Positions 23,115 through 32,450 of a stretch of 41,670 bases of DNA are shown here, piece by piece. Origin of the DNA: an uncultured Ruminococcus sp. (GTDB lineage Bacteria; Bacillota; Clostridia; Oscillospirales; Acutalibacteraceae); assembly GCA_902794395.1 (NCBI GenBank), contig CADBHB010000012.1, positions 1 to 41,670 on the forward strand, read 5' to 3'. Made by a program: the position numbers and the translations under genes. A model generated the notes under the pieces. The model was not told where the DNA came from. It did no database searches and saw only the letters and a list, made by a program, of their open reading frames with translations. How positions within the stretch are numbered: position 1 is the first letter of the stretch; every line of letters starts with the position of its first letter.

Positions 23115-24872
23115 TTATCTGTTGATTTGAGCAAGCTTTTCGTCGATCTCTTTAAGGTAATCGTCAAACATTTCGGGCTTGCTGTTGGGTATATCGTACT
23201 TCATCTTGGTCAGCTTGTCAAAAAGCCCCAGGGCGAGTATTCTGGAAAGCGGTATCTCCTTTGCCACTATCTCCTTTGACTTTTCGTGAAGATGAAGGAT
23301 GGTTTTCATCATAAGCTTTTGCTTTTCAAGCGGCACATAGGTGTCGTCCGCGTGGAAGGCGTTTTGCTGCAGGAAACCGACGCGGATAACGCGCGCGGTC
23401 TCAATTACGAGCTTTTGGTCGTCGGGCAGTACGTCCGAGCCTATCAGCTTGACTATCTCCATCAGCGAGGCTTCCTCCTGAAGCAGGGCGCTGATGCGGT
23501 TGCGGTACTCCACGAAATCATCGCCCAGATTTTCCCTGAACCAGGGGTCGAGGTCGTTGAAATACTCGCTGTAGCTTTGTATCCAGTTTATGGCGGGGTA
23601 GTGACGCGCGTAGGCGAGCGCCTTGTCCAGCGCCCAGAACACGCGGGTGAAGCGCTTGGTGTTTTGGGTGACAGGCTCAGAGAAGTCGGAGCCTTGAGGT
23701 GACACCGCGCCTATCAGGGTCACGGAGCCTTCGGCGTCGCAGAGTACCTCTGCTCTGCCGCCGCGCTCATAAAATTCCGCCAGACGCGAGGGCAGGTAAG
23801 CGGGAAAGCCCTCCTCGGCGGGCATTTCCTCCAAGCGTCCCGAGATCTCGCGCAGAGCCTCTGCCCAGCGTGAGGTGGAATCCGCCATCATCGCCACGTG
23901 GTAGCCCATGTCGCGGTAGTACTCAGCCAAGGTTATGCCGGTGTAGATGCTCGCCTCGCGCGCCGCTACGGGCATGTTTGAGGTGTTGGCTATCAGGGTG
24001 GTGCGGTCTGTCATGGGTCGGTTGGACTTGGGGTCGATAAGCTCCGAGAACTCCTCAAGCACCTGGCTCATTTCGTTGCCGCGCTCGCCGCAGCCCACAT
24101 AGATAATTATGTCCGCGTCGCACCACTTTGCAAGCTGGTGCTGGTTCATGGTCTTGCCGGTGCCGAAGCCGCCGGGTATAGCCGCCGTGCCGCCCTTGGC
24201 GATGGGGAACAGGGTGTCCATTATGCGCTGACCCGTAATAAGCGGGATGGAGGGCGTGAGTCTGTCCTTGACGGGGCGCGCCGTGCGGATGGGCCATTTT
24301 TGGCAGAGCTTTAGCTCGTGCAGCTCGCCCATATCGTCCTCAAGGGTCGCCACGGTGTCAAACAGCTTGTATTCGCCGTCGGGCTTTACGCTTTTTACTA
24401 CGCCGGAAAGTTCGGGGTGAAGCATGAGGCGGTGTTCGATGATGGGGGTTTCGGGCATGGTGGCGTAGATCTGTCCGCCCTCTAATCTGTCGCCCTCCTT
24501 CACCTTCAGGGTGACGTTCCAGTATTTGTCGGGGTCAAGCGGAGAAACGCCGGCGCCTCGGCTGATAAACGCGCCCGCCTGCTCCTCGATAGCCTTCAGC
24601 GGACGCTCGATGCCGTCGAAGATGTTGTCTAGTATGCCGGGTCCCAGCAGGACGTTCATAGGCGCGCCGGTGCCCTCTACGGGGTCGCCGGGCTTCAGTC
24701 CGGTGGTCTCCTCATATACCTGGATGGTGGTAAAAGCGTCGGTAATGCCGATGACCTCGCCCACAAGCTTTTGCGCGCCGACGTGTACCATTTCCATCAT
24801 TTCAAAGCAGTCGGCGTTTTTTACGGTGACAACAGGGCCGTTTATTCCGTATATCACATTGTTGTTTTCCAT
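23115..24872 (-). CDS. ntpA: V-type ATPase catalytic subunit A
   Basis: The catalytic subunit (585 residues). It contains the A-type insert (about 110-190), Walker A GGFGTGKT (234-241, where GPFGAGKT is more usual), the catalytic Glu in [11 protein letters not shown], the [20 protein letters not shown] block and [23 protein letters not shown] 24872 is preferred because it starts [15 protein letters not shown] like other family members; a GTG at 24881 (three residues more) is possible. The ribosome site is weak, which may set a stoichiometry or rely on coupling to subunit E, whose stop is 27 bases upstream. Confidence 0.95.
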   Translation of the reverse strand: MENNNVIYGINGPVVTVKNADCFEMMEMVHVGAQKLVGEVIGITDAFTTIQVYEETTGLKPGDPVEGTGAPMNVLLGPGILDNIFDGIERPLKAIEEQAGAFISRGAGVSPLDPDKYWNVTLKVKEGDRLEGGQIYATMPETPIIEHRLMLHPELSGVVKSVKPDGEYKLFDTVATLEDDMGELHELKLCQKWPIRTARPVKDRLTPSIPLITGQRIMDTLFPIAKGGTAAIPGGFGTGKTMNQHQLAKWCDADIIIYVGCGERGNEMSQVLEEFSELIDPKSNRPMTDRTTLIANTSNMPVAAREASIYTGITLAEYYRDMGYHVAMMADSTSRWAEALREISGRLEEMPAEEGFPAYLPSRLAEFYERGGRAEVLCDAEGSVTLIGAVSPQGSDFSEPVTQNTKRFTRVFWALDKALAYARHYPAINWIQSYSEYFNDLDPWFRENLGDDFVEYRNRISALLQEEASLMEIVKLIGSDVLPDDQKLVIETARVIRVGFLQQNAFHADDTYVPLEKQKLMMKTILHLHEKSKEIVAKEIPLSRILALGLFDKLTKMKYDIPNSKPEMFDDYLKEIDEKLAQINR

Positions 24873-24899
24873 ATTGCTCACTCTTTTTCGTTGATAAGG

Positions 24900-25496
24900 T
24901 TATGCGTCTACGCGCAGCTCGGCGTTCTCAACAAACCATTCTCTCTGTGACAGCAGCTTGCTGTCAAGCGTTTCGTCGGCGATCATGCGCATTTCCTTGC
25001 AGTAGCCCTTTACGCCGCCTATGCGTATGGTCTTGTCGGCTTTGACCGAAGCCTTGCCGTTAAAGGGAGCGCAGAGCGCGTCGGCAAAGCCCATATCCTG
25101 CTCGCGCAGGAAAAGTACACATTCTTTGTCCCTGAACAGCTCCGCTATCCGCGCGGCGCTGCTTTCAAGCTTTTGGCGGTAGTCGTCGGTTTGCGTATAT
25201 TGGAGCAGCTTTTGCTCCGCCGTCGCAAACACCTCTTCGGTCATTTTGACGCGCTCCTCAAAGAGCGCCTTCTGACCCTTCTGTGTTTTTCGGGCGAGGA
25301 TGGCTGTCTGCTCGCTGCGCTTTTGCTCCAGCTTGTCATTGATGAGCTTTTCGCTGTCACGCTGCGCCTGCTGTTCCGTGAGCTTGGCAGACTCGTCCCT
25401 TAGCTGGCGCACTTCTTTCTGTATCTGGTTTTTCTGCGCCTTGGCGTACTTTTTTATAGCCTTGAGAAAGTTGTCGGTTTTTGCGCTGTTTCCCAT
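24900..25496 (-). CDS. ntpE: V-type ATPase subunit E
   Basis: Peripheral-stalk subunit (198 residues) that holds the A3B3 head still. The N-terminal half (about 1-105) is one long charged coiled coil (KKYAKAQKNQIQKEVRQLRD, then Gln/Glu/Lys-rich); the C-terminal part forms the small head-binding domain ending KLLSQREWFVENAELRVDA. It would pair with the G/H-type subunit encoded at the start of the ATPase genes. GAGG lies 9 bases before ATG 25496. Sequence is weakly conserved in this family; the order of genes supports the call. Confidence 0.82.
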   Translation of the reverse strand: MGNSAKTDNFLKAIKKYAKAQKNQIQKEVRQLRDESAKLTEQQAQRDSEKLINDKLEQKRSEQTAILARKTQKGQKALFEERVKMTEEVFATAEQKLLQYTQTDDYRQKLESSAARIAELFRDKECVLFLREQDMGFADALCAPFNGKASVKADKTIRIGGVKGYCKEMRMIADETLDSKLLSQREWFVENAELRVDA

Positions 25497-25547
25497 AGTG
25501 TTTACCTCACAGTGGTTAGTCAGTTGGTGTTATTCGGCAGGGGAGCT

Positions 25548-25856
25548 TCATAGCTTGACGCCGATGGCGTCGCGGACATACTTGGTGATGCTGTCCTTTG
25601 TCCTGCCGTTGCCGTGACGGTCGGGGATCTCCACGATCAGCGGGCGCTTTTGGCTGAGCTTTAGCTCGTAGATGATGTCGGGGCAGAGCGATACCAGCTT
25701 TTCGGTCATCAGGATGACCGCTATATCCTCGCGCTGCATCGCCTTTTCAAGCTCTCGGCGCACCTCGTCCTCCTCGTGCACGACCACGCCGTCGATGCCC
25801 GCGAAGCGCATTCCCATTTTGGTGTCGACGTTATCGCTGATCAAATAGAATTTCAT
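25548..25856 (-). CDS. ntpG: V-type ATPase subunit F
   Basis: A small (102 residues) rotor-tip subunit that binds subunit D. MKFYLISDNVDTKMGMRFAG is the conserved opening (D-N-x-D-T-x-x-G-M-R-x-A-G), followed by EDIAVILMTEKL and the closing SITKYVRDAIGVKL. GAGGA precedes ATG 25856. It lies between the proteolipid and subunit E, as in many bacterial V-ATPase operons. Confidence 0.93.
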   Translation of the reverse strand: MKFYLISDNVDTKMGMRFAGIDGVVVHEEDEVRRELEKAMQREDIAVILMTEKLVSLCPDIIYELKLSQKRPLIVEIPDRHGNGRTKDSITKYVRDAIGVKL

Positions 25857-25873
25857 CTTTTTGTCCTCGCAGG

Positions 25874-26308
25874 TCAGGCGATGTTGTTGATTATCATAAT
25901 AGAGATAAGCATGCCGTACAGCGCGATACCTTCGCCGAGCGCGACAAAGATTATAGCCTTACCGAACGCCTTGGGGTCCTCGCTGGTTGCGCCGATAGCC
26001 GCGGGCGCCGCCTTGCCTACAGCCATGCCGCCGCCGATGCAGGAAAGACCGGTAGCCAGTGCCGCCGCGATGTAGGCTATGCCGTTGGCGTTAGCTTTTG
26101 CCACATTTACCGCCGCGTCATCGGACACCGCGCCTGCGGTGAGGGGGAAGATAAGGCAAACCGCAAACACTGCCGCGAAGGACGCAAGCTGCATAAGCAG
26201 CGAGCGCTTTTTGCTTTTGCCGCGCGCGACCGCCCTGGTGGCGACAGCAACGGAAGCGATAAGAAAAATAACGGGTACCGTCAGAAAGATGATATTGAAA
26301 ATTGACAT
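25874..26308 (-). CDS. ntpK: V-type ATPase proteolipid subunit K
   Basis: The ring-forming, ion-carrying subunit (144 residues). It has an N-terminal membrane segment (about 4-26), a second (about 42-62, ending in a polar loop), and the c-hairpin (about 76-142) with GGGMAVGKAAPAAIGATSED and the ion-binding Glu126 in FVALGEGIALYG. Thus one ion-binding hairpin per chain, not the duplicated form of Enterococcus. No Gln or extra polar ligand is seen opposite Glu126 in the first helix of the hairpin, so the cation (proton or sodium) cannot be fixed; protons seem somewhat more likely. ATG 26308 follows GGAGG at 8 bases; the upstream in-frame codon at 26323 has no ribosome site. Confidence 0.93.
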   Translation of the reverse strand: MSIFNIIFLTVPVIFLIASVAVATRAVARGKSKKRSLLMQLASFAAVFAVCLIFPLTAGAVSDDAAVNVAKANANGIAYIAAALATGLSCIGGGMAVGKAAPAAIGATSEDPKAFGKAIIFVALGEGIALYGMLISIMIINNIA

Positions 26309-26326
26309 GATGTTTACCTCCAAATA

Positions 26327-28252
26327 TTAGTCAGTCATTAATTTTACAGGCTCGTATGCTCTGCCCTCTCCGGAATAGAAGCGGCTGAACATCTCATAAT
26401 ATTCCAGTCTGAGCACTTGTATAGCCACAAGCAGCGCCTCAAGCGCCATAACCAGTCCGTTGCCGATAACGACGACCACCCAGTAGCCGACGCCGCCCAC
26501 GGTCCTGGCAAGTACAAACACGACCAGCATCATGCCGGCGTGCACCAGCACGAACGCGCCTACACGCAGAAAGCTCATAGTGTTGGTCACGTAGCTGAGA
26601 AGCACCTCAATAGACTCAAACAGCTTTTCCACTATATAGCCGCCCCAGCTTTCGGGCTGCCACTGTTCCTCGCGGTTTATAAGCCCCGAAAGCGGCTCGT
26701 CAAAGAATATCAGCAAAAACGGCAGCACGATGAAGCCGATGATGTAGGGAAGGGTGAGTACCTTTATGCCGAACATCAATTGACCCGCCAGTCCGAAGAT
26801 CAGCGCGCCGTAGAAGATGAAGCCCGCCAGTCCGCTTTGACTGAAAAGCGCCCTTCCGATGTTGTGCTGTCTTATTGAGGAATAGATGTTAAGCAGCATA
26901 GCCGTAAGCAGCAGCCCCACGCCGATGCCTATAGCCGCGAGGATGATGGTGTTTATGTTCCCCATAACCTCAAAGGGCTTTTCGTGGAAGCCCATCGCCT
27001 TGTACATGGGGTTTAAAAGCTCCTCAAAGCCGAAAACGCTGCCCAGTACCGTGCCCATCACCGCGGAGGAAAGTCCGCAGGGAAAGAGTATTTTGCCTAT
27101 TTTTAGCTTTTTAAGCTTCCACATCAGCAGCCCCACAACGGACAGGCACAGTCCCTGTCCCAGATCGGCAAACATTATGCCGAAGATTATGATATAGGTT
27201 ATCGCCACAAAAAGCGTTGGGTCTATCTCGTTATAGCGGGGCACGCCGTACATTTCCGTAAAGAACTCGAACGGCTTTGCCAAAAAGCAGTTTTTCAGCT
27301 TGACCGGAGGCGATTTTTCCATCTCCTCGCGCGCGTCCGAAAAGTCCAGCTCTACGCTGTCTATCCTTTTCAGCCGGTGGCGCAGCGCCTTTACGTTTTC
27401 TGTCGGCACCCAGCCGACTATTATGAAGCTGTTGTTGTACTGCAGCGCCTTGCTGCGTATGCCGGCGTACAGATAAAGCTCCTCAAGCTTTGACAGGCAG
27501 AGGGTGATATGATAGCGGTTGGCGCCCAAATAATCCTCCAGCTCGCGTTTTTTGTCGCGCACGTCCTTTTCAAGCTCGGGTATCAGCTTGTTGTATTTCT
27601 CGATTTTTTCATTAGGGGTCTCGCCGTCGCAGGTGATGTCCGCCGGCTCAAAATACAGCCCCTCAAAAATGCGATCTATCTGTTCGCTGCGCCCTTTGGG
27701 GGCAAAGTACACGCCCCAGCAGTGCGACCTGTCCTCGGTGCATACGGCGAAGTCCACAAAGTCGTCGTCCTTGTACGCCTCCAGCTTTTGCACGCTGTCC
27801 TTGGGAAGTCTGCCGAACCGCGCCTCTATAAAGCGCATTTTCAGCACCTTTTCCACCTCTACGCCCAGTCCCTTGAAGTGACCGGCGGTCTCAAGCTCCC
27901 GCTTTGCCTGCGCCAGCTTGTCATTGAGCTGCGCGATGCTGTCGGTGTAGCTGTCGACCTCGGACGAGATCTTCCGCGCGTTTTCCTCAAGCTCCTCAAA
28001 GCTTGGATTATACTCGCTTGTGTCTGCCGGTTCAAAGCTCCGCTTGGTTTGGTTAAGAGAAGCTTTAAGATTTGTAAGGGGTTCGGCGTAAATGTTTTTT
28101 GTTTGCAGGTGGGTGAAATCGCGTGTGTTCCTGTAGAAGTCGGAGACCTCGTCGGGGTGGAACACGCCGGATTCGCCCAGCACGGTTATTACCTCGTCTA
28201 TGTGGTCCATCAAACCGATGACGTTCATAGCCTGCATGGATGATACAGCCAA
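26327..28252 (-). CDS. ntpI: V-type ATPase subunit I (a-type stator)
   Basis: The membrane stator (641 residues) with the ion half-channels. The cytosolic N-terminal part (about 1-345) has long coiled-coil segments; the C-terminal part has seven or eight helices. It includes FGIMFADLGQGLCLSVVGLL (about 364-383), typical of the family (GxMFGDxGxG), and the helix with LLSYVTNTMSFLRVGAFVLVHAG, whose Arg corresponds to the essential channel arginine. The start is TTG 28252 with AGAGGTGA upstream; ATG 28237 is an alternative. Confidence 0.94.
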   Translation of the reverse strand: MAVSSMQAMNVIGLMDHIDEVITVLGESGVFHPDEVSDFYRNTRDFTHLQTKNIYAEPLTNLKASLNQTKRSFEPADTSEYNPSFEELEENARKISSEVDSYTDSIAQLNDKLAQAKRELETAGHFKGLGVEVEKVLKMRFIEARFGRLPKDSVQKLEAYKDDDFVDFAVCTEDRSHCWGVYFAPKGRSEQIDRIFEGLYFEPADITCDGETPNEKIEKYNKLIPELEKDVRDKKRELEDYLGANRYHITLCLSKLEELYLYAGIRSKALQYNNSFIIVGWVPTENVKALRHRLKRIDSVELDFSDAREEMEKSPPVKLKNCFLAKPFEFFTEMYGVPRYNEIDPTLFVAITYIIIFGIMFADLGQGLCLSVVGLLMWKLKKLKIGKILFPCGLSSAVMGTVLGSVFGFEELLNPMYKAMGFHEKPFEVMGNINTIILAAIGIGVGLLLTAMLLNIYSSIRQHNIGRALFSQSGLAGFIFYGALIFGLAGQLMFGIKVLTLPYIIGFIVLPFLLIFFDEPLSGLINREEQWQPESWGGYIVEKLFESIEVLLSYVTNTMSFLRVGAFVLVHAGMMLVVFVLARTVGGVGYWVVVVIGNGLVMALEALLVAIQVLRLEYYEMFSRFYSGEGRAYEPVKLMTD

Positions 28253-28288
28253 ACTTAAATCACCTCTTTACGGAAAACCGCTGCGTCG

Positions 28289-29323
28289 CTATAGTATAAG
28301 CAGCGATTTTATTCTTTTTCTGTCAAGTTGGTATCGGATGCCCTCAATAAGGCTGATGATGTTCATAAGCTCGGTTTCCGAGGTGAACATAAAGGAGATC
28401 ATCACCACAGAGGGGTTGGTGGAGAAGTGGATGTTGTGCTTCGCCAGCTTGTATTTCACCCTCGGGGGAATGTTGCCCGCGTAGTTGTATCCGATCTTGT
28501 TTATCATTCTGCCAGCGCCCGAGTTTTGCATTATGGTAAAGACCTCACCCGTGCTTTCGGCGCGGCACATACGGTCAAGCACCTTGGGGCTGATGTTGGT
28601 ATAGCGCAGAAACAGGTTGTCTTTTAGCTTTTCGGGCGGCATGTCGTAGTATTTTTTGAAGCGCAGAATCTTTGAAAAGATCATGTAGTCGTTGATGGTG
28701 AAAAACATCGACTTTAGCTCCTCAAGCTCCTGCCCCTTGGTTTTGGAGAGCACCAGTTCCAGAAGATGCTTGAACACATAGCCGAACAGCGTCATTTCTA
28801 TCTCCGACACGGGAAGCTTGCCGTTTTCGTCGGGGCTGTAGTTTTTCAGCAGCTTGTAGTAGGGGGTGGAGGAGAGTGACGACAGAAACTCGTCGTAGTC
28901 CTCGGCGTTCGCCAGCCGGTTGACGTCGATCTCGGTGTGCTTGGCAAAGAACCCCGGAAACTGAAAAATGAACTTTTCGGTGGAATTTGAGCTGAGCAGT
29001 ATCAAAAAGCGGATGATCTGGTCCACCTCAAGCTGTTCCGCGATGAACTGCGAAAAGCCCGAGCTGACGTCCGAATCATATCGGCAAAGCGTTTCAAACT
29101 CGTTGAACAGGTTTTGGCGCAGCAGCATTTCAAGTCTGCCGCGGTGAACATCGCGCTCGTTGACGTCGGCGAGCACCGAGGCAAAATGCGTGTGCGATTT
29201 CAAATACACCATCACCTCGGCAACGCTTTGGCAGGCGAGCAGATTATCGTAATCGCGCTCGCTTAGCTGCTTGCCGAATTTTGCGCGCGCCTTTGTAAGC
29301 ACGGCCAGGGATGTTGATGACAT
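28289..29323 (-). CDS. ntpC: V-type ATPase subunit C (d-type)
   Basis: The funnel-shaped adaptor (344 residues) that joins the rotor shaft to the proteolipid ring. All-helical, with the conserved N-terminal ARAKFGKQLSERDYDNLLAC region and repeated three-helix units; it ends with FTSETELMNIISLIEGIRYQ, usual for the family. AGGAGG precedes ATG 29323. Order here is C before I, whereas Enterococcus has C after E. Confidence 0.9.
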   Translation of the reverse strand: MSSTSLAVLTKARAKFGKQLSERDYDNLLACQSVAEVMVYLKSHTHFASVLADVNERDVHRGRLEMLLRQNLFNEFETLCRYDSDVSSGFSQFIAEQLEVDQIIRFLILLSSNSTEKFIFQFPGFFAKHTEIDVNRLANAEDYDEFLSSLSSTPYYKLLKNYSPDENGKLPVSEIEMTLFGYVFKHLLELVLSKTKGQELEELKSMFFTINDYMIFSKILRFKKYYDMPPEKLKDNLFLRYTNISPKVLDRMCRAESTGEVFTIMQNSGAGRMINKIGYNYAGNIPPRVKYKLAKHNIHFSTNPSVVMISFMFTSETELMNIISLIEGIRYQLDRKRIKSLLIL

Positions 29324-29332
29324 AAATGCCTC

Positions 29333-29647
29333 CTAAGCGCCTTCGATCACGCGGGCTACTATCTCGTCTACCCAGCGGTCACGGTTGTTGTCGTAGTCGG
29401 ATCTCAGCTTTATCATCGCCGAGGCTTGGCGCGCGGAGATCTCAGCCCATTTTTTCTCGGTTTGCTGTTCCTCGTATTCGTCGTTCTTTTTAACGGTGTC
29501 CATCGCCTCAGCCATCTTGCGGCGGTACATCTCTTGCGATTTGCGCTCTATCTTCGCCTTTTGCGCTTCGGCGTCGCGGCGGTTTTTTTCTTCCAGCGCG
29601 CGCGCCTCGTTGTCGGCGTCGATTATGCGCTTTATCATGTCCTGCAT
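29333..29647 (-). CDS. V-type ATPase subunit G/H-like stalk protein
   Basis: A 104-residue charged coiled-coil protein (MIKRIIDADNEARALEEKNR, then Lys/Glu/Ala-rich to the end) matching the AhaH/NtpF kind of peripheral-stalk subunit that pairs with subunit E. There is no enzyme motif. It is the first ATPase gene, 32 bases after the PFL gene and 9 bases before subunit C, with GGAGG in front of ATG 29647. Confidence 0.85.
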   Translation of the reverse strand: MQDMIKRIIDADNEARALEEKNRRDAEAQKAKIERKSQEMYRRKMAEAMDTVKKNDEYEEQQTEKKWAEISARQASAMIKLRSDYDNNRDRWVDEIVARVIEGA

Positions 29648-29679
29648 AAATACACCTCCGATGTTATGTATTTACGAAA

Positions 29680-31041
29680 TCAGTTTTTCAAAGCCTGCAG
29701 CGGAGCGGGTATCCTGCCGCCGCGGTTGATGAACACCGCGGGCGAGCCTTCTCTTACGGGCATTACGGGACCCGAGCCAAGCAGTCCGCCGAATTCAAGC
29801 ATATCGCCCGCCTGTCTGCCCACTGCGGGGATAAGGCGCACGGCGGTGGTTTTGGTGTTTACCATGCCTATGGCGGCTTCGTCCGCGATGATCGCCGAGA
29901 TGGTCTCGGCGCTGATGTCTCCGGGGACGACTATCATGTCCAGACCCACCGAGCAAACGGCGGTCATGGATTCCAGCTTGGTTATGTCCAGCCTGCCGCT
30001 CTTGGCGGCGGCTATCATGCCCGCGTCCTCCGACACGGGGATAAAGGCGCCGCTTAGTCCGCCTACGTGCGACGAAGCCATAACGCCGCCCTTCTTAACG
30101 GCGTCGTTTAGCAGCGCCAGCGCCGCGGTGGTGCCGTGGCAGCCGCAGGTCTCAAGACCCATCTCCTCAAGGATATAGGCAACGCTGTCGCCGACCGCGG
30201 GGGTGGGCGCAAGCGAGAGGTCAACTATGCCGAAGGGCACGCACAGCCTGCGGCTGGCTTCCTTGGCGACCAGCTGACCCATTCTGGTGATTTTGAAGGC
30301 GGTCTTTTTTACCATATCGGCTATCTCGGTTATGTCCTTGCCGGCGCCGTCCTTAGCGAGCGCCGCTCTGACTACGCCGGGGCCGGAAACGCCCACGTTG
30401 ATGACGGTGTCGGCTTCTCCCACGCCGTGGAAGGCGCCCGCCATAAAGGGGTTATCCTCGGGGGCGTTGCAGAACACCACCAGCTTTGCCGCGCCTATGC
30501 AGTTGCGGTCGGCGGTGATCTCGGCGGTGCGCTTTACTGTTTTGCCCATCATTTTTACGGCGTCCATATTTATGCCCGCCTTGGTGGAGCCTATGTTCAC
30601 GGAGGAGCAGACGAAGTCGGTTTCGCTCAGCGCCTGAGGTATGCTCTCTATCAGCGCGTAGTCGCCGCTGGCAAAGCCCTTCTGCACCAGCGCTGAATAG
30701 CCGCCGATGAAGTTTACGCCCAGCTCCTTTGCCGCCTTGTCGAGCGCGTAGGCAAAGCGCACTACGTTTTTGCTCTGGCAGGGCGCCGCCACCATGCCGA
30801 TGGGGGTGACCGAAATGCGCTTGTTTATGATGGGAATGCCGTATTCGCTTTCAATATCCTCGCCTGTTTTTACCAGGTCCTTGGCGCTGCGCATGATCTT
30901 GTCATATACCTTGACGCAAGCCTTGTCTATATCCTCGTCCATGCAGTCGAGGAGCGAGATGCCCATGGTTATGGTCCTGACGTCAAGGTTTTCGTTGTCG
31001 ATCATATTGATCGTTTCCAGTATATCTTTGGTTTCCAGCAT
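29680..31041 (-). CDS. PFL family protein (UPF0210/DUF711)
   Basis: A 453-residue cytosolic protein of the UPF0210 family, related in fold to pyruvate formate-lyase/anaerobic ribonucleotide reductase barrels but without a known reaction. Family blocks seen: [43 protein letters not shown] and the C-terminal [20 protein letters not shown] 31041 is used because GAGAGGA lies upstream and the family starts there; the longer frame upstream runs into the ACT gene. It follows the ACT-domain gene by 22 bases, its constant partner, and is unusual in leading into V-ATPase genes. Confidence 0.92.
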   Translation of the reverse strand: MLETKDILETINMIDNENLDVRTITMGISLLDCMDEDIDKACVKVYDKIMRSAKDLVKTGEDIESEYGIPIINKRISVTPIGMVAAPCQSKNVVRFAYALDKAAKELGVNFIGGYSALVQKGFASGDYALIESIPQALSETDFVCSSVNIGSTKAGINMDAVKMMGKTVKRTAEITADRNCIGAAKLVVFCNAPEDNPFMAGAFHGVGEADTVINVGVSGPGVVRAALAKDGAGKDITEIADMVKKTAFKITRMGQLVAKEASRRLCVPFGIVDLSLAPTPAVGDSVAYILEEMGLETCGCHGTTAALALLNDAVKKGGVMASSHVGGLSGAFIPVSEDAGMIAAAKSGRLDITKLESMTAVCSVGLDMIVVPGDISAETISAIIADEAAIGMVNTKTTAVRLIPAVGRQAGDMLEFGGLLGSGPVMPVREGSPAVFINRGGRIPAPLQALKN

Positions 31042-31063
31042 AGGTGAATCCTCTCTGTCGGCG

Positions 31064-31333
31064 TTATATTTTATGCATACTGTTAAAGATGTCTTCGTGC
31101 ATAAGATGGATCTTGGTGTTGGTAGTTTCGCCCACACGATCCAAAGCCTCGCGCAGCTCCTCAAAGCCCACCGACGCCTTGTCGATTTCCACCAGCATTA
31201 TCATGGCAAACATGTCCTGAAGCACGCTTTGGGTCACTTCAACGATGTTCACATTTGCCTTGGCGCAGGCGTCGGAAACCTTTGCGAGGATGCCGACGGT
31301 GTCCTTGCCTATTACGGTAATGATAGCTTTCAT
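31064..31333 (-). CDS. ACT domain protein (UPF0237)
   Basis: A single ACT domain of 89 residues: [20 protein letters not shown] (G-K-D-x-V-G-I), [20 protein letters not shown], and a C-terminal helix. ACT domains bind amino acids as regulatory signals. UPF0237 proteins are nearly always next to a UPF0210 protein, as here, and are probably its sensing subunit. AAGGAGG precedes ATG 31333. It is the first gene of the ten-kilobase V-ATPase operon. Confidence 0.93.
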   Translation of the reverse strand: MKAIITVIGKDTVGILAKVSDACAKANVNIVEVTQSVLQDMFAMIMLVEIDKASVGFEELREALDRVGETTNTKIHLMHEDIFNSMHKI

Positions 31334-31348
31334 AAATGTCCTCCTTCT

Positions 31349-31367
31349 TATACATATTATATGTATA
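31349..31367. promoter_or_regulatory. Perfect 19-base palindrome over the operon promoter
   Basis: TATACATATTATATGTATA is a perfect 9-1-9 inverted repeat that contains the -10 box (31361-31356 on the minus strand) and reaches the expected start point. It is the obvious operator candidate for the ACT-PFL-V-ATPase operon; the regulator is unknown. Confidence 0.6.
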
Positions 31368-31384
31368 GAAAATTTACCTTGTAA
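31356..31384 (-). promoter_or_regulatory. Promoter of the ACT-PFL-V-ATPase operon
   Basis: Minus-strand -35 TTACAA (31384-31379), 17-base spacer, -10 TATAAT (31361-31356). A second TATAAT at 31389-31384 is a weaker alternative. Confidence 0.6.
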
Positions 31385-31420
31385 TTATAGTCTTTTTTCA
31401 TTAAGAAGTAAAGTCTAAAC

Positions 31421-31449
31421 TTGCATAAAGTTGTCAAATATGCTATTAT
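31421..31449 (+). promoter_or_regulatory. Promoter of the PHP-domain gene
   Basis: TTGCAT (31421-31426), 17-base spacer, TATTAT (31444-31449). Confidence 0.5.
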
Positions 31450-31545
31450 TTTTTTGTGAAACAAGAAAACCGCGCTTTGTGATTGTTTGACCGCGCGGCG
31501 GAAAAAGCAAGCAGAGCGCCCGAAACGGCGCAGGGGGAAACCGTA

Positions 31546-32370
31546 ATGAACAGATTATCAGACATGCACACCCATTCCAGCCATTCCTTTGACGCCTCAA
31601 GCAGCGTGGACGAAATGTGCCGCGCGGCGATAGACAGGGGGCTTTTTGCGCTGGCGATAACCGACCACTGCGAGGCTCCGTTCATCCGCTTCGGAGCGGA
31701 CTGCGAGTTCGGCTGCTTTGACGAGCAGATACCCGCGTCCTTTGCCGACGCCACCGCCGCCCGCGACAAATACGCCGGAAGGCTGAAGGTGCTGCGCGGG
31801 CTGGAGCTGGGAGAGCCGACGCACGACCCCTCAGCCACCGAGCACGCGCTTTCCTACGGCGATTTTGACTTTGTGCTCGCCTCTGTCCACAACATCAAGA
31901 ACATGCAGGATTTTTACTACATGAACTACAGGGGAGTGGATATTGACGACCTGCTCGCGCGCTATTTTGACGAGCTGTGTCAGACCGCCGGTTTCCCGCG
32001 TTTTGACAGCCTGTCGCACCTTACCTATCCGCTGCGCTACATAGTGGCGGGCACGGGAAGCTTTCCCGATCTTTCAAAGCACGCCGACGCGATAGATGAT
32101 ATATTTAAAATTCTGATAAAGAATAAAAAAGCTCTCGAAATCAATGTTTCGGGGCTGTTCAAGGAGCTTAAAACCACCCTGCCCGACGAAACGCTGGTGC
32201 GGCGCTTCCGTGAGCTTGGCGGCGAATACATCACCGTAGGCACCGACGCGCACAGCGCCGATATGGTCGGCAAGGGCATAGAGCAGGGGATAGCCGTGGC
32301 AAAGGCGGCGGGCTTTGACAGCTATGTCATCTATGAAAAACACAAACCCATATCAATTCCTATTGATTAA
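31546..32370 (+). CDS. PHP-domain phosphoesterase (histidinol-phosphatase-like)
   Basis: A 274-residue metal-dependent phosphoesterase of the PHP superfamily. Metal-binding motifs in order: DMHTHSSHS (His8, His10), ALAITDHCE, the Glu in LRGLELGE, VLASVHN, and GTDAHSADM near the C-terminus, the full set of the HisK-type histidinol phosphatases. ATG 31546 has AGGGGGA upstream; an in-frame start at 31483 lacks one. There are no histidine-biosynthesis genes nearby, so the physiological substrate is open. Single-gene unit with its own promoter and terminator. Confidence 0.88.
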   Translation: MNRLSDMHTHSSHSFDASSSVDEMCRAAIDRGLFALAITDHCEAPFIRFGADCEFGCFDEQIPASFADATAARDKYAGRLKVLRGLELGEPTHDPSATEHALSYGDFDFVLASVHNIKNMQDFYYMNYRGVDIDDLLARYFDELCQTAGFPRFDSLSHLTYPLRYIVAGTGSFPDLSKHADAIDDIFKILIKNKKALEINVSGLFKELKTTLPDETLVRRFRELGGEYITVGTDAHSADMVGKGIEQGIAVAKAAGFDSYVIYEKHKPISIPID

Positions 32371-32380
32371 CGGAAAACAA

Positions 32381-32428
32381 CAAAAAAAGAGGGACGTGTC
32401 GGTAAAGAAACACGTCCCTCTTGTTTTC
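32381..32428. terminator. Strong bidirectional terminator
   Basis: AGAGGGACGTGT (32388-32399) pairs perfectly with ACACGTCCCTCT (32410-32421), with an A-run before it and TGTTTT after it. It serves the PHP gene and the convergent galU. Confidence 0.9.
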
Positions 32429-32450
32429 ATTTTCTGTATGAACGCACGCA

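Noticed and set aside
21080-29647. F-type ATP synthase operon
   Set aside because: Subunits D, E, F, I and a long A subunit with an insert are V/A-type; no F-type a, b, delta or epsilon genes are present.
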